Source: Alteribacillus sp. YIM 98480 (GTDB lineage Bacteria; Bacillota; Bacilli; Bacillales; Marinococcaceae). Taken from it: a DNA stretch of 52,820 nucleotides. The stretch is taken from contig NZ_VTOK01000004.1 in the NCBI RefSeq assembly GCF_009765375.1, positions 1 through 52,820 on the forward strand, in the 5' to 3' direction. The position numbers and the translations under genes were made by a program. This document shows positions 41,329-49,428 of the stretch, piece by piece. The notes beneath the pieces were generated by a model. It had not been told where the DNA came from. It did no database searches and saw nothing but the letters and a program-made list of their open reading frames with translations. The first letter of the stretch is position 1, and the number at the start of each line of letters is the position of its first letter.

Positions 41329-42147
41329 ATGAGTAAGCCGATAGAAAAAGAACTTTCCATACCGGGACGTCCAAATGTCACAGGCAAAGTTTTGATAGCT
41401 GGCGAAGGAGAACCCCTTGTCTTTTTGCACGGAGCAGGAGGATTAGTCTGGGACCCTTACTTGGAAAAGCTTTCAGAGCATTATAAAGTTTATGCGCCGT
41501 ACCATCCAGGAACAGGCGGCACAATAGGAAGTGAAGAAATAAGAGACTGGTGGGACCTTGTTCTCTATTACTATGATTTGTTTGATGAACTTAAACTTGA
41601 CACCGTTAATGTGATTGGTCACTCTTTTGGTGGAATGGTCGCAGCCGAGCTTGCCGCAACCGATCCGAAACGAGTTAATCAGCTTGTGCTGCTCAGTGCT
41701 ACTGGTTTATGGATGGAAGACGTGCCGTCTACAGACGTATTTACGTTAACCAACACACCAGATGCTTTGTTTGCCGCCATGTTTGTAGATCCCGAGTCTT
41801 CAGCGGCTCAAGTGATGAAAGAACTGCCAGAAGACCCGGATGAACAGCTGAAAGCACTCGTTGAAAACAGAATGTCACTTGCGGAAACAAGCAAATACAT
41901 GTGGCCGATTCCAGATAAAGGACTAAGCCGCCGCATCCATCGTATCCAAGCAGAAACTTGTATTATCTGGGGAGAAAAAGATGGATTGATTCCAGTAGAC
42001 TATGCGTACGAGTTTAAAAGATTAATCAAAAACGCAAAACAAGTAAACGTTTTCGAAAATGCTTCACATTTTCCACAGTTGGAAGAACTGGACAAAACGG
42101 TTAAAACGACCCGAGACTTTCTAGCTTCAAAAAGCGCCGTGAAATAA
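41329..42147 (+). CDS. Alpha/beta hydrolase
   Basis: This 272-residue alpha/beta hydrolase has the oxyanion motif FLHGAGGLVWDP, nucleophile Ser in VIGHSFGGMVAAE, Asp in IWGEKDGLIPV and His in ENASHFPQLE. It follows the LLM monooxygenase by 14 bp with AAAGGGGG as ribosome site, so the two are cotranscribed and it probably hydrolyses the oxygenation product, an ester, amide or vinylogous ketone. A terminator follows directly, so this operon may be just two genes long. Confidence 0.88.
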   Translation: MSKPIEKELSIPGRPNVTGKVLIAGEGEPLVFLHGAGGLVWDPYLEKLSEHYKVYAPYHPGTGGTIGSEEIRDWWDLVLYYYDLFDELKLDTVNVIGHSFGGMVAAELAATDPKRVNQLVLLSATGLWMEDVPSTDVFTLTNTPDALFAAMFVDPESSAAQVMKELPEDPDEQLKALVENRMSLAETSKYMWPIPDKGLSRRIHRIQAETCIIWGEKDGLIPVDYAYEFKRLIKNAKQVNVFENASHFPQLEELDKTVKTTRDFLASKSAVK

Positions 42148-42163
42148 ATAAGAATCGGAGAAG

Positions 42164-42190
42164 GGAGCGTGCGCGAGCGCTCCTTTCTTT
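42164..42190 (+). terminator. Terminator after the alpha/beta hydrolase
   Basis: GGAGCG and CGCTCC enclose an 8-base loop, followed by TTTCTTT. A degraded 'ggacttggcgg' repeat follows at 42216-42255. Confidence 0.7.
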
Positions 42191-42396
42191 ACACTTTAGG
42201 AATGGTTTAACGTTGTTCTTCCACCATATAACTTGGCAGCAAGTCGTGTTTTTCTAACAACGCACGAGGTGAATCATAGGGGAACTGCTAGGCATTTCAG
42301 AAATGATGATTGGAGAAAAAACAACAAAGCCGCGTCAAAAAATTTTAAAAGAAAAAATAGAAATTGAAATGCTGGTTTTGAAAGGCGGTGAGCCTG

Positions 42397-42678
42397 ATGA
42401 ATCAAGAAAATCCTATTCATCTGCCGGATCTATTGTTTACAACGTTTTTGAGCGATCATTTTGGCGTCAACCGCGGGGTGTACAACACGGTAGATGAGTA
42501 TTTATATAAAGCCGGATTAAAAGATATTACCGAACGACGAAAAACCGTAATAGATTTCTTCACCTATCTTCAACGTGTCAACGGGGTAAAAGCAAATGGA
42601 AGGATCAATATTGGCCGTCACGGGCTTTCTTCGAGGCTTCAGGAATATGGAGAAGCACTTATGCAAGCTTCCGGGTAA
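42397..42678 (+). CDS. Small protein of unknown function
   Basis: I do not recognise this 93-residue cytoplasmic protein. It reads IHLPDLLFTTFLSDHFGVN, then a helical middle (YNTVDEYLYKAGLKDITERR) and a C terminus with INIGRHGLSSRLQEYGEAL. The start at 42397 has GGCGG 8 bases upstream; a GTG at 42388 lies within that site. It precedes the RibB-like gene by 36 bp and is surely cotranscribed with it. A codon-like open frame before it (42303-42396) overlaps and is not supported as a gene. Confidence 0.6.
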   Translation: MNQENPIHLPDLLFTTFLSDHFGVNRGVYNTVDEYLYKAGLKDITERRKTVIDFFTYLQRVNGVKANGRINIGRHGLSSRLQEYGEALMQASG

Positions 42679-42714
42679 AAGGAGAAAAACTTTCTAAGAA
42701 AGAAGGCGGGAAAC

Positions 42715-43641
42715 ATGAAAAAACAGCATCTATTCGTTTCACAAGAAGGTCCGTTCATTTTATACGATGATATGCATAGCGGCATCGGTTATTTAACGCA
42801 CCCAGCAGCGGAAGTAACGGCTGAAACGGTAAATTTCATGATTAAGGTTGGAAAAGGCCTGGTGTATCTTTGTGTCACATCTAGTCTTGCAGATAAACTT
42901 CGTTTACGCGAAATCGGCGACCGATTCAATCAGCACGATAAGACCGTCACTGTTTCGATTGACCATCACGAGGTAACCACCGGCATCTCAGCCTCAGAAA
43001 GAGCGTTCACCATTAAAGCTTGTATGGACCCAGACGCAAAGCCAGAAGACTTTCAGCGCCCTGGCCATATTTTTCCGATTATCAGTAAAGACCGAAAAAT
43101 GCTGGAAAGAGCAGGTATTGCAGAAGCCGCCGTTTTTGCAGCAAATCAGTGTGCGTACGCTTGTGAAATCCTGGATGAAACAGGAAACATAGCCGATAAA
43201 CAAACCATCGATGACATTAAAGAAACATATGACCTGCCTATGATTCTATTTAGCGAATTAGTATCAATGCAGTATGATGAAGTCAATTGGCTGAAGGTAA
43301 GGAATAAAGAATCGGTTGGAACGGCCGATGAAACCTGGATGTATACCGTTCATAATGAGCTCGAAAACAGCGACTGCACGATTTATATGAAAAAAGAAAC
43401 AAACAAACCAGAACGAATCGTTTTTTATAAAACTTGTCAGTTAGGAGACATGCTTGGAACGAACCAGTGCTCCTGCGAGTATCATTTTGCCGATCACTAC
43501 CACAAACTGTGCCAGCACCATATCGGTGCGCTTGTTGTGGAGAATGATGACGCTGTTGGAAATGCTGTCATAAAACGGCAAATGACAGCATTAATTAAAC
43601 ATCTAGCCGCCGAAAGCAAGCTGCAAATCGCAACGAGCTAA
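42715..43641 (+). CDS. RibB/RibBA-like protein lacking the DHBP synthase catalytic loop
   Basis: 308 residues. The first about 200 follow 3,4-dihydroxy-2-butanone 4-phosphate synthase: GLVYLCVTSSLADKL, HHEVTTGISASERAFTI, RPGHIFPI and ERAGIAEAAV. The acidic loop that reads DDExRENEGD in active RibB is replaced by DDMHSGIGYL, so the metal-binding Glu residues are gone. The C-terminal part is a shortened GTP cyclohydrolase II region with CQLGDMLGTNQCSCEYHF but without the complete zinc triad and GTP loops. It is therefore unlikely to make riboflavin precursors in the usual way. It lies between a monooxygenase and a flavin reductase gene, hinting at flavin binding or an altered reaction. Confidence 0.82.
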   Translation: MKKQHLFVSQEGPFILYDDMHSGIGYLTHPAAEVTAETVNFMIKVGKGLVYLCVTSSLADKLRLREIGDRFNQHDKTVTVSIDHHEVTTGISASERAFTIKACMDPDAKPEDFQRPGHIFPIISKDRKMLERAGIAEAAVFAANQCAYACEILDETGNIADKQTIDDIKETYDLPMILFSELVSMQYDEVNWLKVRNKESVGTADETWMYTVHNELENSDCTIYMKKETNKPERIVFYKTCQLGDMLGTNQCSCEYHFADHYHKLCQHHIGALVVENDDAVGNAVIKRQMTALIKHLAAESKLQIATS

Positions 43642-43811
43642 CAGAAGGGGGGAGCTGACTTCTCCGTTTATAAAAATTTTTGACATTTTATGACGTAAAA
43701 AAACAGGAATTTAACATGTAAACAAAGAAGTATAGAAGTACGGGTTATTCTTTAGCAATCAAATGTGTAGATTTTACTGCCATTAATAAAAAAATAAGGG
43801 AGGAGAACATT

Positions 43812-44312
43812 ATGCAAACCCAAGAAAAAGAAACGCTATTTAAAGAAGCGATGGGGAATTATCCTACTGGGGTGACCGTCGTTACATCCAGTAATGAAAA
43901 AGGGGAGCCGGTGGGTTTAACTGTTAACTCATTTGCTTCGGTATCGATAGATCCGCTGCTCGTGCTGTGGTCAATTGATCATAAAGTGTCTTCGCTCGAT
44001 GCCTTTAAACAAGCGGACGGTTTTGCGGTTCACATTTTAGCAGGAGAACAGCAAGAACTTTGCAAAACATTTGCGAGCAAGGATACAGACCGCTTTGGTA
44101 CATGTGAATGGAGTATTTCCGAACATAACCTGCCAGTGATCTCCGATGCTTTTGCTGTGCTCGAATGCAAGACTTTCAAACAAGTTGAAGCAGGCGATCA
44201 TACGATTTTAATTGGAGAAGTTCAGAATATTCAAATCGATAAAGAAAAAGACCCAATGCTTTATCACCGCCGCTGCTTCGGACCAATCCCGGCTGAATTT
44301 TATGGAAAATAA
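43812..44312 (+). CDS. NAD(P)H:flavin reductase (HpaC-like)
   Basis: This 166-residue flavin reductase domain protein shows FKEAMGNYPTGVTVVTS, GLTVNSFASVSIDPLLVLWSI and the closing HTILIGEV and FGPIPAEF. It is the usual partner of two-component flavin monooxygenases, producing FMNH2 or FADH2 with NAD(P)H. The luciferase-like enzyme at 40070 is the obvious partner. AAGGGAGGAG precedes the ATG. It stands 170 bp after the RibB-like gene, with TTGACA at 43680 as a possible -35 but no clear -10, so a separate promoter is uncertain. Confidence 0.9.
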   Translation: MQTQEKETLFKEAMGNYPTGVTVVTSSNEKGEPVGLTVNSFASVSIDPLLVLWSIDHKVSSLDAFKQADGFAVHILAGEQQELCKTFASKDTDRFGTCEWSISEHNLPVISDAFAVLECKTFKQVEAGDHTILIGEVQNIQIDKEKDPMLYHRRCFGPIPAEFYGK

Positions 44313-44328
44313 AATAGTTTGACGTTTG

Positions 44329-44365
44329 AAGGCCAGGCCCCTGCAAGAGAGGGCCTGGCCTTTTT
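44329..44365 (+). terminator. Terminator on a GGCCAGGCCC repeat
   Basis: AAGGCCAGGCCC and GGGCCTGGCCTT form a perfect 12-bp stem with a 10-base loop and TTT follows. It is the same repeated motif that marks the arrays. Confidence 0.85.
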
Positions 44366-44366
44366 G

Positions 44367-44528
44367 GAAAGGTAAGAAATTATAAATAGTTGGCGTTTTA
44401 CATGTCTAGCGCAAGCGCCTACTCGCTCGAGATTCCTTCGGTTCGTCAATGGAAAGCAAAGATCCGCTTTCCATATGCCGCCCCTCCAGGACTTGTCGCT
44501 CGTGAGCAAGGCGCTTGCGCTTTTCTTA
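44367..44528. repeat. Palindromic element, form B (complete copy 2)
   Basis: Almost identical to 23872-24033, with a single difference in the internal arm (GATCCGC here, GATCAGC there). It lies directly behind a terminator, as the other copy does. Confidence 0.8.
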
Positions 44529-44599
44529 GGGGAAGATCCATGCCTATATCCTCTTCCTTTCAGCTTATAATCCAAAACGTGGTAAGCGCACAGCTTTTG

Positions 44600-45049
44600 A
44601 AATAGAAAAGTGCACGGCATAAAGGAGAAAAAACAGCACATAAATGATTTAAAAGAAAGCATAAATGCATTAAGTCAACGCACAAAGGAGTGCAGCTCCA
44701 AAAAGAAAAACGCCGCCTCCACTTATTATATGGAAGAGTACTTCCGAAAAAAAAGAGGCGCATTCCCAGAGGATCATAAAAAGAGAAAAGTGCGGCATAA
44801 AGGAGAAAAAGCGGCGCATAAATGCTCCAAAAGAATACATAAATACATCAAGTCAGCGCACAAATCAAATAGAAAGCAAATAATACCAATGCAGAACGCG
44901 TCCCTACCCATCATATGGAGGGCCAGGCCCCCGATAGAGAGTGTTCTTGTTATAGCGTTCGCTGGCAAAAGCTAGGATAAAAGGTGCATAAATGTAAGAA
45001 AGGGAGTCATACATTTGAAAAGACAGCGCATAAACGCTTCCACCTGGAC
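44600..45049. repeat. 21-bp-phased CATAA array (array 4)
   Basis: Motif starts at 44617, 44638, 44659, 44680; then 44774, 44795, 44816, 44837, 44858; then 44965, 44986, 45007, 45028, every step within a group being 21 bp. The first two groups are also copies of each other over about 85 bp. GGAGGGCCAGGCCCCC is at 44919. The 945-bp gap 44313-45257 has no supported gene; the ORF at 44610 only translates the array. 45050-45200 holds one GGGTCAGACCC motif (45111) and otherwise nothing recognisable. Confidence 0.75.
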
Positions 45050-45207
45050 CATACCCACTCCATTTATGCTCACATTTCAAAAAAGAAATCCTTCCCCTTC
45101 CAGCAAAAGCGGGTCAGACCCTAAAAAAGCACATCATAAAGAAGCATTCAAACGGTCTTATGGCTGGCCACTGCTCCCACAAACCATTCCATCCTCCCAA
45201 GCACCAT

Positions 45208-45237
45208 AAAAAAAAGAGCACTCCACATGGAGAGCAC
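45208..45237 (-). terminator. Terminator of the FCD-type GntR gene
   Basis: On the minus strand GCTCTCCA and TGGAGTGC form a stem with one mismatch, followed by CTTTTTTTT (45215-45208). Confidence 0.7.
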
Positions 45238-45257
45238 CCAAAACGCAAACATTTGTA

Positions 45258-45920
45258 TCAATCAATCGTTTGATTAACCGCTGTGGCACCGCTTTCATAG
45301 TGCTGCAGGACGAAATCACGTCCGCGTAGAATATGTTCCTGCATCGCCGTTTTGGCTCGGTCGGGATCATTGTTTACAATGGCACGGGCGATCGTTTTGT
45401 GCATTTGAAAAGATTGATCAATATCGGTTTGATCAAAATGATAAAAGGAGCGGAACATTAGCGGGAGTACGACGACTTTGTCAATTAAATCACGGACATG
45501 ATTATTGCAGCTGGCCTCTATGACTCCTTTATGAAAGCGGCTGTTTGCTTCTACAATGGCTTGGTTTTGATCCATGTCTTTTTCTTTCATTAGCATTGCT
45601 ATTTCATATGCACGGATTGCTTCTTGAATAAACAGAATATCTTCTTCTGTCCGGTTCATAGCGGCTTGCGCGGCGGCATAACTTTCAAGCAGGGCGCGCA
45701 AATCGTAGACTTGCTGCAAATCTTCTTTGGAAAACGTCCGCACAATAAACCCTCGTTTTAATGGAGTAATCAACCCGTCAAACTCCAATTTCTTTAATGC
45801 TTCACGGATAGGGGTGCGGCTTACGTTCCAGTCTTTTGTCAGCGCTTCTTCTGTTAACCGAAAACCAGGAGGATATACTTCCGTAATGATGGCATGTTTA
45901 ATATTTTCGTAAACTCCCAT
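45258..45920 (-). CDS. GntR family regulator, FCD (FadR) subfamily
   Basis: This 220-residue regulator has an N-terminal winged helix (about 1-65; DWNVSRTPIREALKKLEFDGL) and an all-helical FCD effector domain (about 75-210). Its metal ligands are probably the Asp and His residues in YDLRALLE, NSRFHKGVIEAS and HKTIARAI. FCD domains sense organic acids. GAGGTG lies 7 bases before the ATG at 45920; the ATG at 45938 has none. It is divergent from an MFS carrier and a flavin reductase, and both promoters carry a TGTATACA palindrome, a plausible operator for this protein. Confidence 0.9.
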   Translation of the reverse strand: MGVYENIKHAIITEVYPPGFRLTEEALTKDWNVSRTPIREALKKLEFDGLITPLKRGFIVRTFSKEDLQQVYDLRALLESYAAAQAAMNRTEEDILFIQEAIRAYEIAMLMKEKDMDQNQAIVEANSRFHKGVIEASCNNHVRDLIDKVVVLPLMFRSFYHFDQTDIDQSFQMHKTIARAIVNNDPDRAKTAMQEHILRGRDFVLQHYESGATAVNQTID

Positions 45921-45940
45921 ACGAAACACCTCAACCATAA

Positions 45941-45950
45941 TGTATACAAT
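45941..45950. promoter_or_regulatory. Candidate FCD-GntR operator, site 1
   Basis: TGTATACAAT contains the palindrome TGTATACA, 20 bp upstream of the regulator start. The same core recurs at 46092. Confidence 0.55.
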
Positions 45951-46090
45951 TTTGAAATTTCAAAAAAGAAAAGTGAAAGAATACTAATACTATTATAATG
46001 GATATATATAGAAACGGACAATACAAAATAGCAAAAAGGTATCAAGTTGATAGAGAACCCATCTCCTACAAAAATCATAATGTAAAGTGT

Positions 46091-46100
46091 TTGTATACAA
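46091..46100. promoter_or_regulatory. Candidate FCD-GntR operator, site 2
   Basis: TTGTATACAA is a perfect 10-bp palindrome 94 bp before the MFS start; a half-like TTGTATAA follows at 46146, overlapping a TATAAT (46149-46154) that may be the -10 of the MFS operon. Confidence 0.6.
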
Positions 46101-46184
46101 TAGATAGATTGATAGATTAAATACCCAACATGATAGAGCGCCGTGTTGTATAATGGAAACATTATGGTAAAGAAGGCAGGACGT

Positions 46185-47447
46185 ATGGAAAATCAAAATC
46201 TAGCAAAACACCCCACTGATTCAAGTGTACGGCACGAGCCGTGGCGCATGCTGGGCTGGCTGCTTTTCACCCAGGTGCTGGTTGCGTTTGTCGGCCGAAG
46301 TCTGGCGCCGCTTGGTGTGTTTATTGGTGACAGCTTAATGTTAACGAACGCCCAGATCGGGATGCTGCCGGCAGCTCTTTTTTTCGGGCAGTTTGCTGTT
46401 TCGATTCCATCCGGCATGTTAGTCGACCGGGTCGGAACGAGACCGCTCTTGCTTGCGCTCTCCCTATGCCTTGCGCTCAGCTTTTTCTTTGCCGCGCTTA
46501 CGTCACATTTCGTGCTGCTGCTTCTATTTGTCGTCATTGGCGGTCTCGGGTACGGGGCGATGCATCCAACATCCAACCGCGGCATTCTCTATTGGTTTGA
46601 GCGCCGCAGCCGCGGTACGGCGATGGGGATCAAGCAAATGGGCGTTACTGTCGGTTCGGCGCTTGCATCACTTCTTTTAGTACCACTCTCCGCCGCTTAC
46701 GGGTGGCGTCCGGTATTTATCGGCGCAGCTATTCTGCTAAGCGCTGCCGGTATTATCAGCTTTCTTCGTTACCGCGATGCCAAAGCTACCTTAAAAACAC
46801 CAGGTGCCAAAAAGGAAAACACGTGGAAAACATTATTACGTATGGGGAAAAACAAAGCGGTGCTGCTTGTCAGCATAGGGGCGGTTGGATTAAGCGGTGC
46901 GCAGATGATCGTGAACACGTATATCATCATTTACACGACCCAAGTAATTGGCTTATCGGTTGCGCTTGCCGCGATACTGCTCGTTATTTCAGAGATAGCA
47001 GGCTCGATCGGCCGGGTTGCCTGGGGTGTAGTAAGTGACCGCCTATTCAAAGGGAATCGTTTTATCCTTTTGAGTGTCATTGCCATCATATCATCTGCCT
47101 CTGCTGTAATAATGGCGCTGCTTCCCCCTGGCACATCGTTCACATTCGTAGCGGTGCTTGCGTTTATGTTCGGTTTATGTGTTGCCGGCTTTAACGGTCT
47201 ATGGATGAATGCAGCAACAGAACTTGTGCCGCTGAAGCAAGCTGGTCTTGCGAGCGGATTCAGTATCAGCCTCGGTTCCTGGGGCGTTATTATCGGCCCG
47301 CCGCTGTTTGGTTTTATCACCGATATGACCGGCACATTCACCGCCGGCTGGTACGCGCTAGCGGTAGTACTTGTAATCACCGCTGGACTCTTCCTATACT
47401 TACATTTATTTGAGAAAAAGAAGGGAGAAATATACGATGCCAAATAA
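46185..47447 (+). CDS. MFS transporter
   Basis: This 420-residue protein has twelve membrane segments. IPSGMLVDRVGTRPLLLALSL is the loop 2-3 signature, and FERRSRGTAMGIKQMGVTVG resembles the organic-anion symporter branch (hexuronate, aromatic acid and cyanate-type carriers). The ATG at 46185 follows AGAAGGCAGG; an ATG at 46164 has no good site. It overlaps the flavin reductase gene by 11 bp and is divergent from the FCD regulator. It likely imports the acid that the regulator senses. Confidence 0.87.
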   Translation: MENQNLAKHPTDSSVRHEPWRMLGWLLFTQVLVAFVGRSLAPLGVFIGDSLMLTNAQIGMLPAALFFGQFAVSIPSGMLVDRVGTRPLLLALSLCLALSFFFAALTSHFVLLLLFVVIGGLGYGAMHPTSNRGILYWFERRSRGTAMGIKQMGVTVGSALASLLLVPLSAAYGWRPVFIGAAILLSAAGIISFLRYRDAKATLKTPGAKKENTWKTLLRMGKNKAVLLVSIGAVGLSGAQMIVNTYIIIYTTQVIGLSVALAAILLVISEIAGSIGRVAWGVVSDRLFKGNRFILLSVIAIISSASAVIMALLPPGTSFTFVAVLAFMFGLCVAGFNGLWMNAATELVPLKQAGLASGFSISLGSWGVIIGPPLFGFITDMTGTFTAGWYALAVVLVITAGLFLYLHLFEKKKGEIYDAK

Positions 47448-48054
47448 TCAAGCCCATGTTTTTAACCCAGATGAACTGGAAACCCAGCAAATGTACAAAA
47501 TTTTAATTGGATCGGTCGTGCCGCGGCCGATTGCCTGGATATCTTCTAAAAGCAAAGACGGCGTTTTAAACGTAGCACCTTTCAGCTTTTTCACCGTCGC
47601 TTCGAGACAACCGCCCACACTTGCGGTATCGATCGGACCAGGCGTGCAGGAAAGAGAAGGGACTATCAAAGATACACTCACAAATATTAGGGAAACAGAA
47701 GAATATGTCATAAATGTCGTCCCGGAAGCCCTCGCCAATGCCATGCACGAATCATCCATGCATGTCGCGCCGGAAATAAACGAATTTGAAACAGCAGCGC
47801 TCACCCCCGCACCATCTGAAACGATCAGTGTCCCGGCCGTCCAAGAATCACCAATCGCATTTGAATGCAAACTTGACAAAATCATCCCGGTCGGAACCGA
47901 CCACATGGTGCTCGGTCAAGTACAGCGCGCCCGCGTGGACGAGGCAGCTTACGCAGGCAATTTTAAAACCGACATTGAAAAATGGAAACCGCTAGCCCGT
48001 CTAGCTGGCGACTACGCAGCCCTCACTCCATCTTTTCGTCTGCCAAAAGAATAA
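47437..48054 (+). CDS. Flavin reductase-like FMN-binding protein (DIM6/NTAB type)
   Basis: This 205-residue protein has the split-barrel signature LIGSVVPRPIAWISSKSKDG, NVAPFSFFTVASRQPPTLAVS and the closing VLGQVQRARVD. It binds FMN and either supplies reduced flavin or acts as an oxidoreductase itself. AAGGGAGAA stands 8 bases before the ATG at 47437, inside the end of the MFS gene. It is the second flavin reductase-type gene of the region, possibly a second partner for the luciferase-like monooxygenase or for an enzyme outside the window. Confidence 0.87.
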   Translation: MPNNQAHVFNPDELETQQMYKILIGSVVPRPIAWISSKSKDGVLNVAPFSFFTVASRQPPTLAVSIGPGVQEREGTIKDTLTNIRETEEYVINVVPEALANAMHESSMHVAPEINEFETAALTPAPSETISVPAVQESPIAFECKLDKIIPVGTDHMVLGQVQRARVDEAAYAGNFKTDIEKWKPLARLAGDYAALTPSFRLPKE

Positions 48055-48060
48055 CAAAGC

Positions 48061-48089
48061 AAAGGATCTGGGTTTCCAGGTCCTTTTTA
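48061..48089 (+). terminator. Terminator of the MFS/flavin reductase operon
   Basis: AAAGGATCTGG and CCAGGTCCTTT form a stem with a single mismatch or bulge (A/G region), with TTTTT at the end. Confidence 0.75.
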
Positions 48090-48285
48090 TATAAGAAGAC
48101 GTTTTTGCTTTGAGTGCCGGTTTGTACGGTTTTCTTTTCAACCAACCTGCAGCAAGTGCTGTTCCGATCCTACAAAAAGCATCCTTCCCTTTCGCTTCTT
48201 TTCCCACCACCTGAATAATCTGGCCAGAAATAAAAATAATAAACAACAACACCATAACTTGCTTGTAGAAATGGGGTCATGACGG

Positions 48286-49428
48286 ATGTCGATGATTAAA
48301 TTTGAAGACGTGAAAAAAGTGTTTTCCGATGGCTTTGAAGCATTAAAAAATATTAACTTTGACGTAAAAGAGGGCGAACTTGTTACATTAATCGGACCGA
48401 GCGGCTGCGGAAAAACGACTACGATGAAAATGATTAACCGCTTATTAGAACCGACAGACGGAAAAATTTACATAGATGGAAAAGACATATCCAAAATGAA
48501 TCCGGTTACCTTACGGAGGAACACAGGATATGTCATCCAGCAGATCGGGTTATTTCCTCATATGACCATCGCCGAAAACATCGCGCTAATCCCTAAATTA
48601 AAAGGATGGGAAAAACAAAAATATGAAAAGCGCATCGATGAACTGTTAGATCTTGTCGGTCTTGATCCATCTGTTTTCCGAGAAAGATATCCGGCTGAAT
48701 TAAGCGGAGGGCAGCAGCAGCGGGTTGGTGTCATTCGCGCTTTAGCAGCCGAGCCTCCCGTCATTTTAATGGATGAGCCGTTCAGTGCGCTTGATCCCAT
48801 TACAAGAGATCAATTACAAGATGAACTTGTACGGCTTCAGGATGAAATCAAAAAGACGATTGTTTTTGTCACCCATGACATGGATGAAGCCATGAAAATT
48901 GCCTCCAAAATTGCCATTATGAAAGATGGAGAAATCGTTCAATTCGAAGAGCCGGAACGATTGCTTCGTTACCCGAAAAACGATTTTGTCAAAGATTTTA
49001 TCGGGGAAGAACGCCTGACCCAAGACGATGCCCCAACTGCAGAAAAATTAATGATGAAAAAGCTTGTCACCTCGAAACCAACAAGAGGAATGGCAGAAGC
49101 ACAAACGTTCATGAAGCGGTATGCCGTTGATACGTTGCTGATTACCGACAAAGATAAATTTCTGGGCGTCGTTTCTTTTGATGACGTCGAAACTCATTAC
49201 GATGAGGAAGACAAAAAAGTGCAGGATATTTTAAACGATGAAGTACCAACCGTTTCACCAGATACTGCTTATACAGACATAGCTGAAATCTTTGCCACCG
49301 CAAAGGTACAAAGTATCCCGGTGCTTACGGATGACAAATTAGTCGGCTTAATCACGCGCTCTAGTATGCTGCGCGGATTAGCAGGCATGAAACAAAAGCC
49401 TTATGAAAAAGAGGAGATTCCACAATGA
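48286..49428 (+). CDS. opuCA: Osmolyte ABC transporter ATP-binding protein (OpuCA/ProV type)
   Basis: The 380-residue ATPase has Walker A GPSGCGKTT, signature LSGGQQQRVGVIRALA and Walker B VILMDEPFSALD. Two CBS domains follow (about 258-310 and 318-370), the ionic-strength or c-di-AMP sensing module of this family. It energises uptake of glycine betaine, carnitine, choline or similar solutes. It overlaps the permease by four bases. The 230-bp upstream gap shows no clear promoter. Confidence 0.92.
   Translation: MSMIKFEDVKKVFSDGFEALKNINFDVKEGELVTLIGPSGCGKTTTMKMINRLLEPTDGKIYIDGKDISKMNPVTLRRNTGYVIQQIGLFPHMTIAENIALIPKLKGWEKQKYEKRIDELLDLVGLDPSVFRERYPAELSGGQQQRVGVIRALAAEPPVILMDEPFSALDPITRDQLQDELVRLQDEIKKTIVFVTHDMDEAMKIASKIAIMKDGEIVQFEEPERLLRYPKNDFVKDFIGEERLTQDDAPTAEKLMMKKLVTSKPTRGMAEAQTFMKRYAVDTLLITDKDKFLGVVSFDDVETHYDEEDKKVQDILNDEVPTVSPDTAYTDIAEIFATAKVQSIPVLTDDKLVGLITRSSMLRGLAGMKQKPYEKEEIPQ

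Noticed and set aside
42303-42497. Separate small gene before 42397
   Set aside because: The frame overlaps the better supported gene at 42397 and has no convincing ribosome site.
44610-44975. Protein of about 120 residues with HKxxKxx heptads
   Set aside because: 21 bp equals seven codons, so any frame through the array shows heptads. The other CATAA arrays are interrupted by stops in the same frame, and there is no ribosome site, so the period belongs to DNA rather than to protein.
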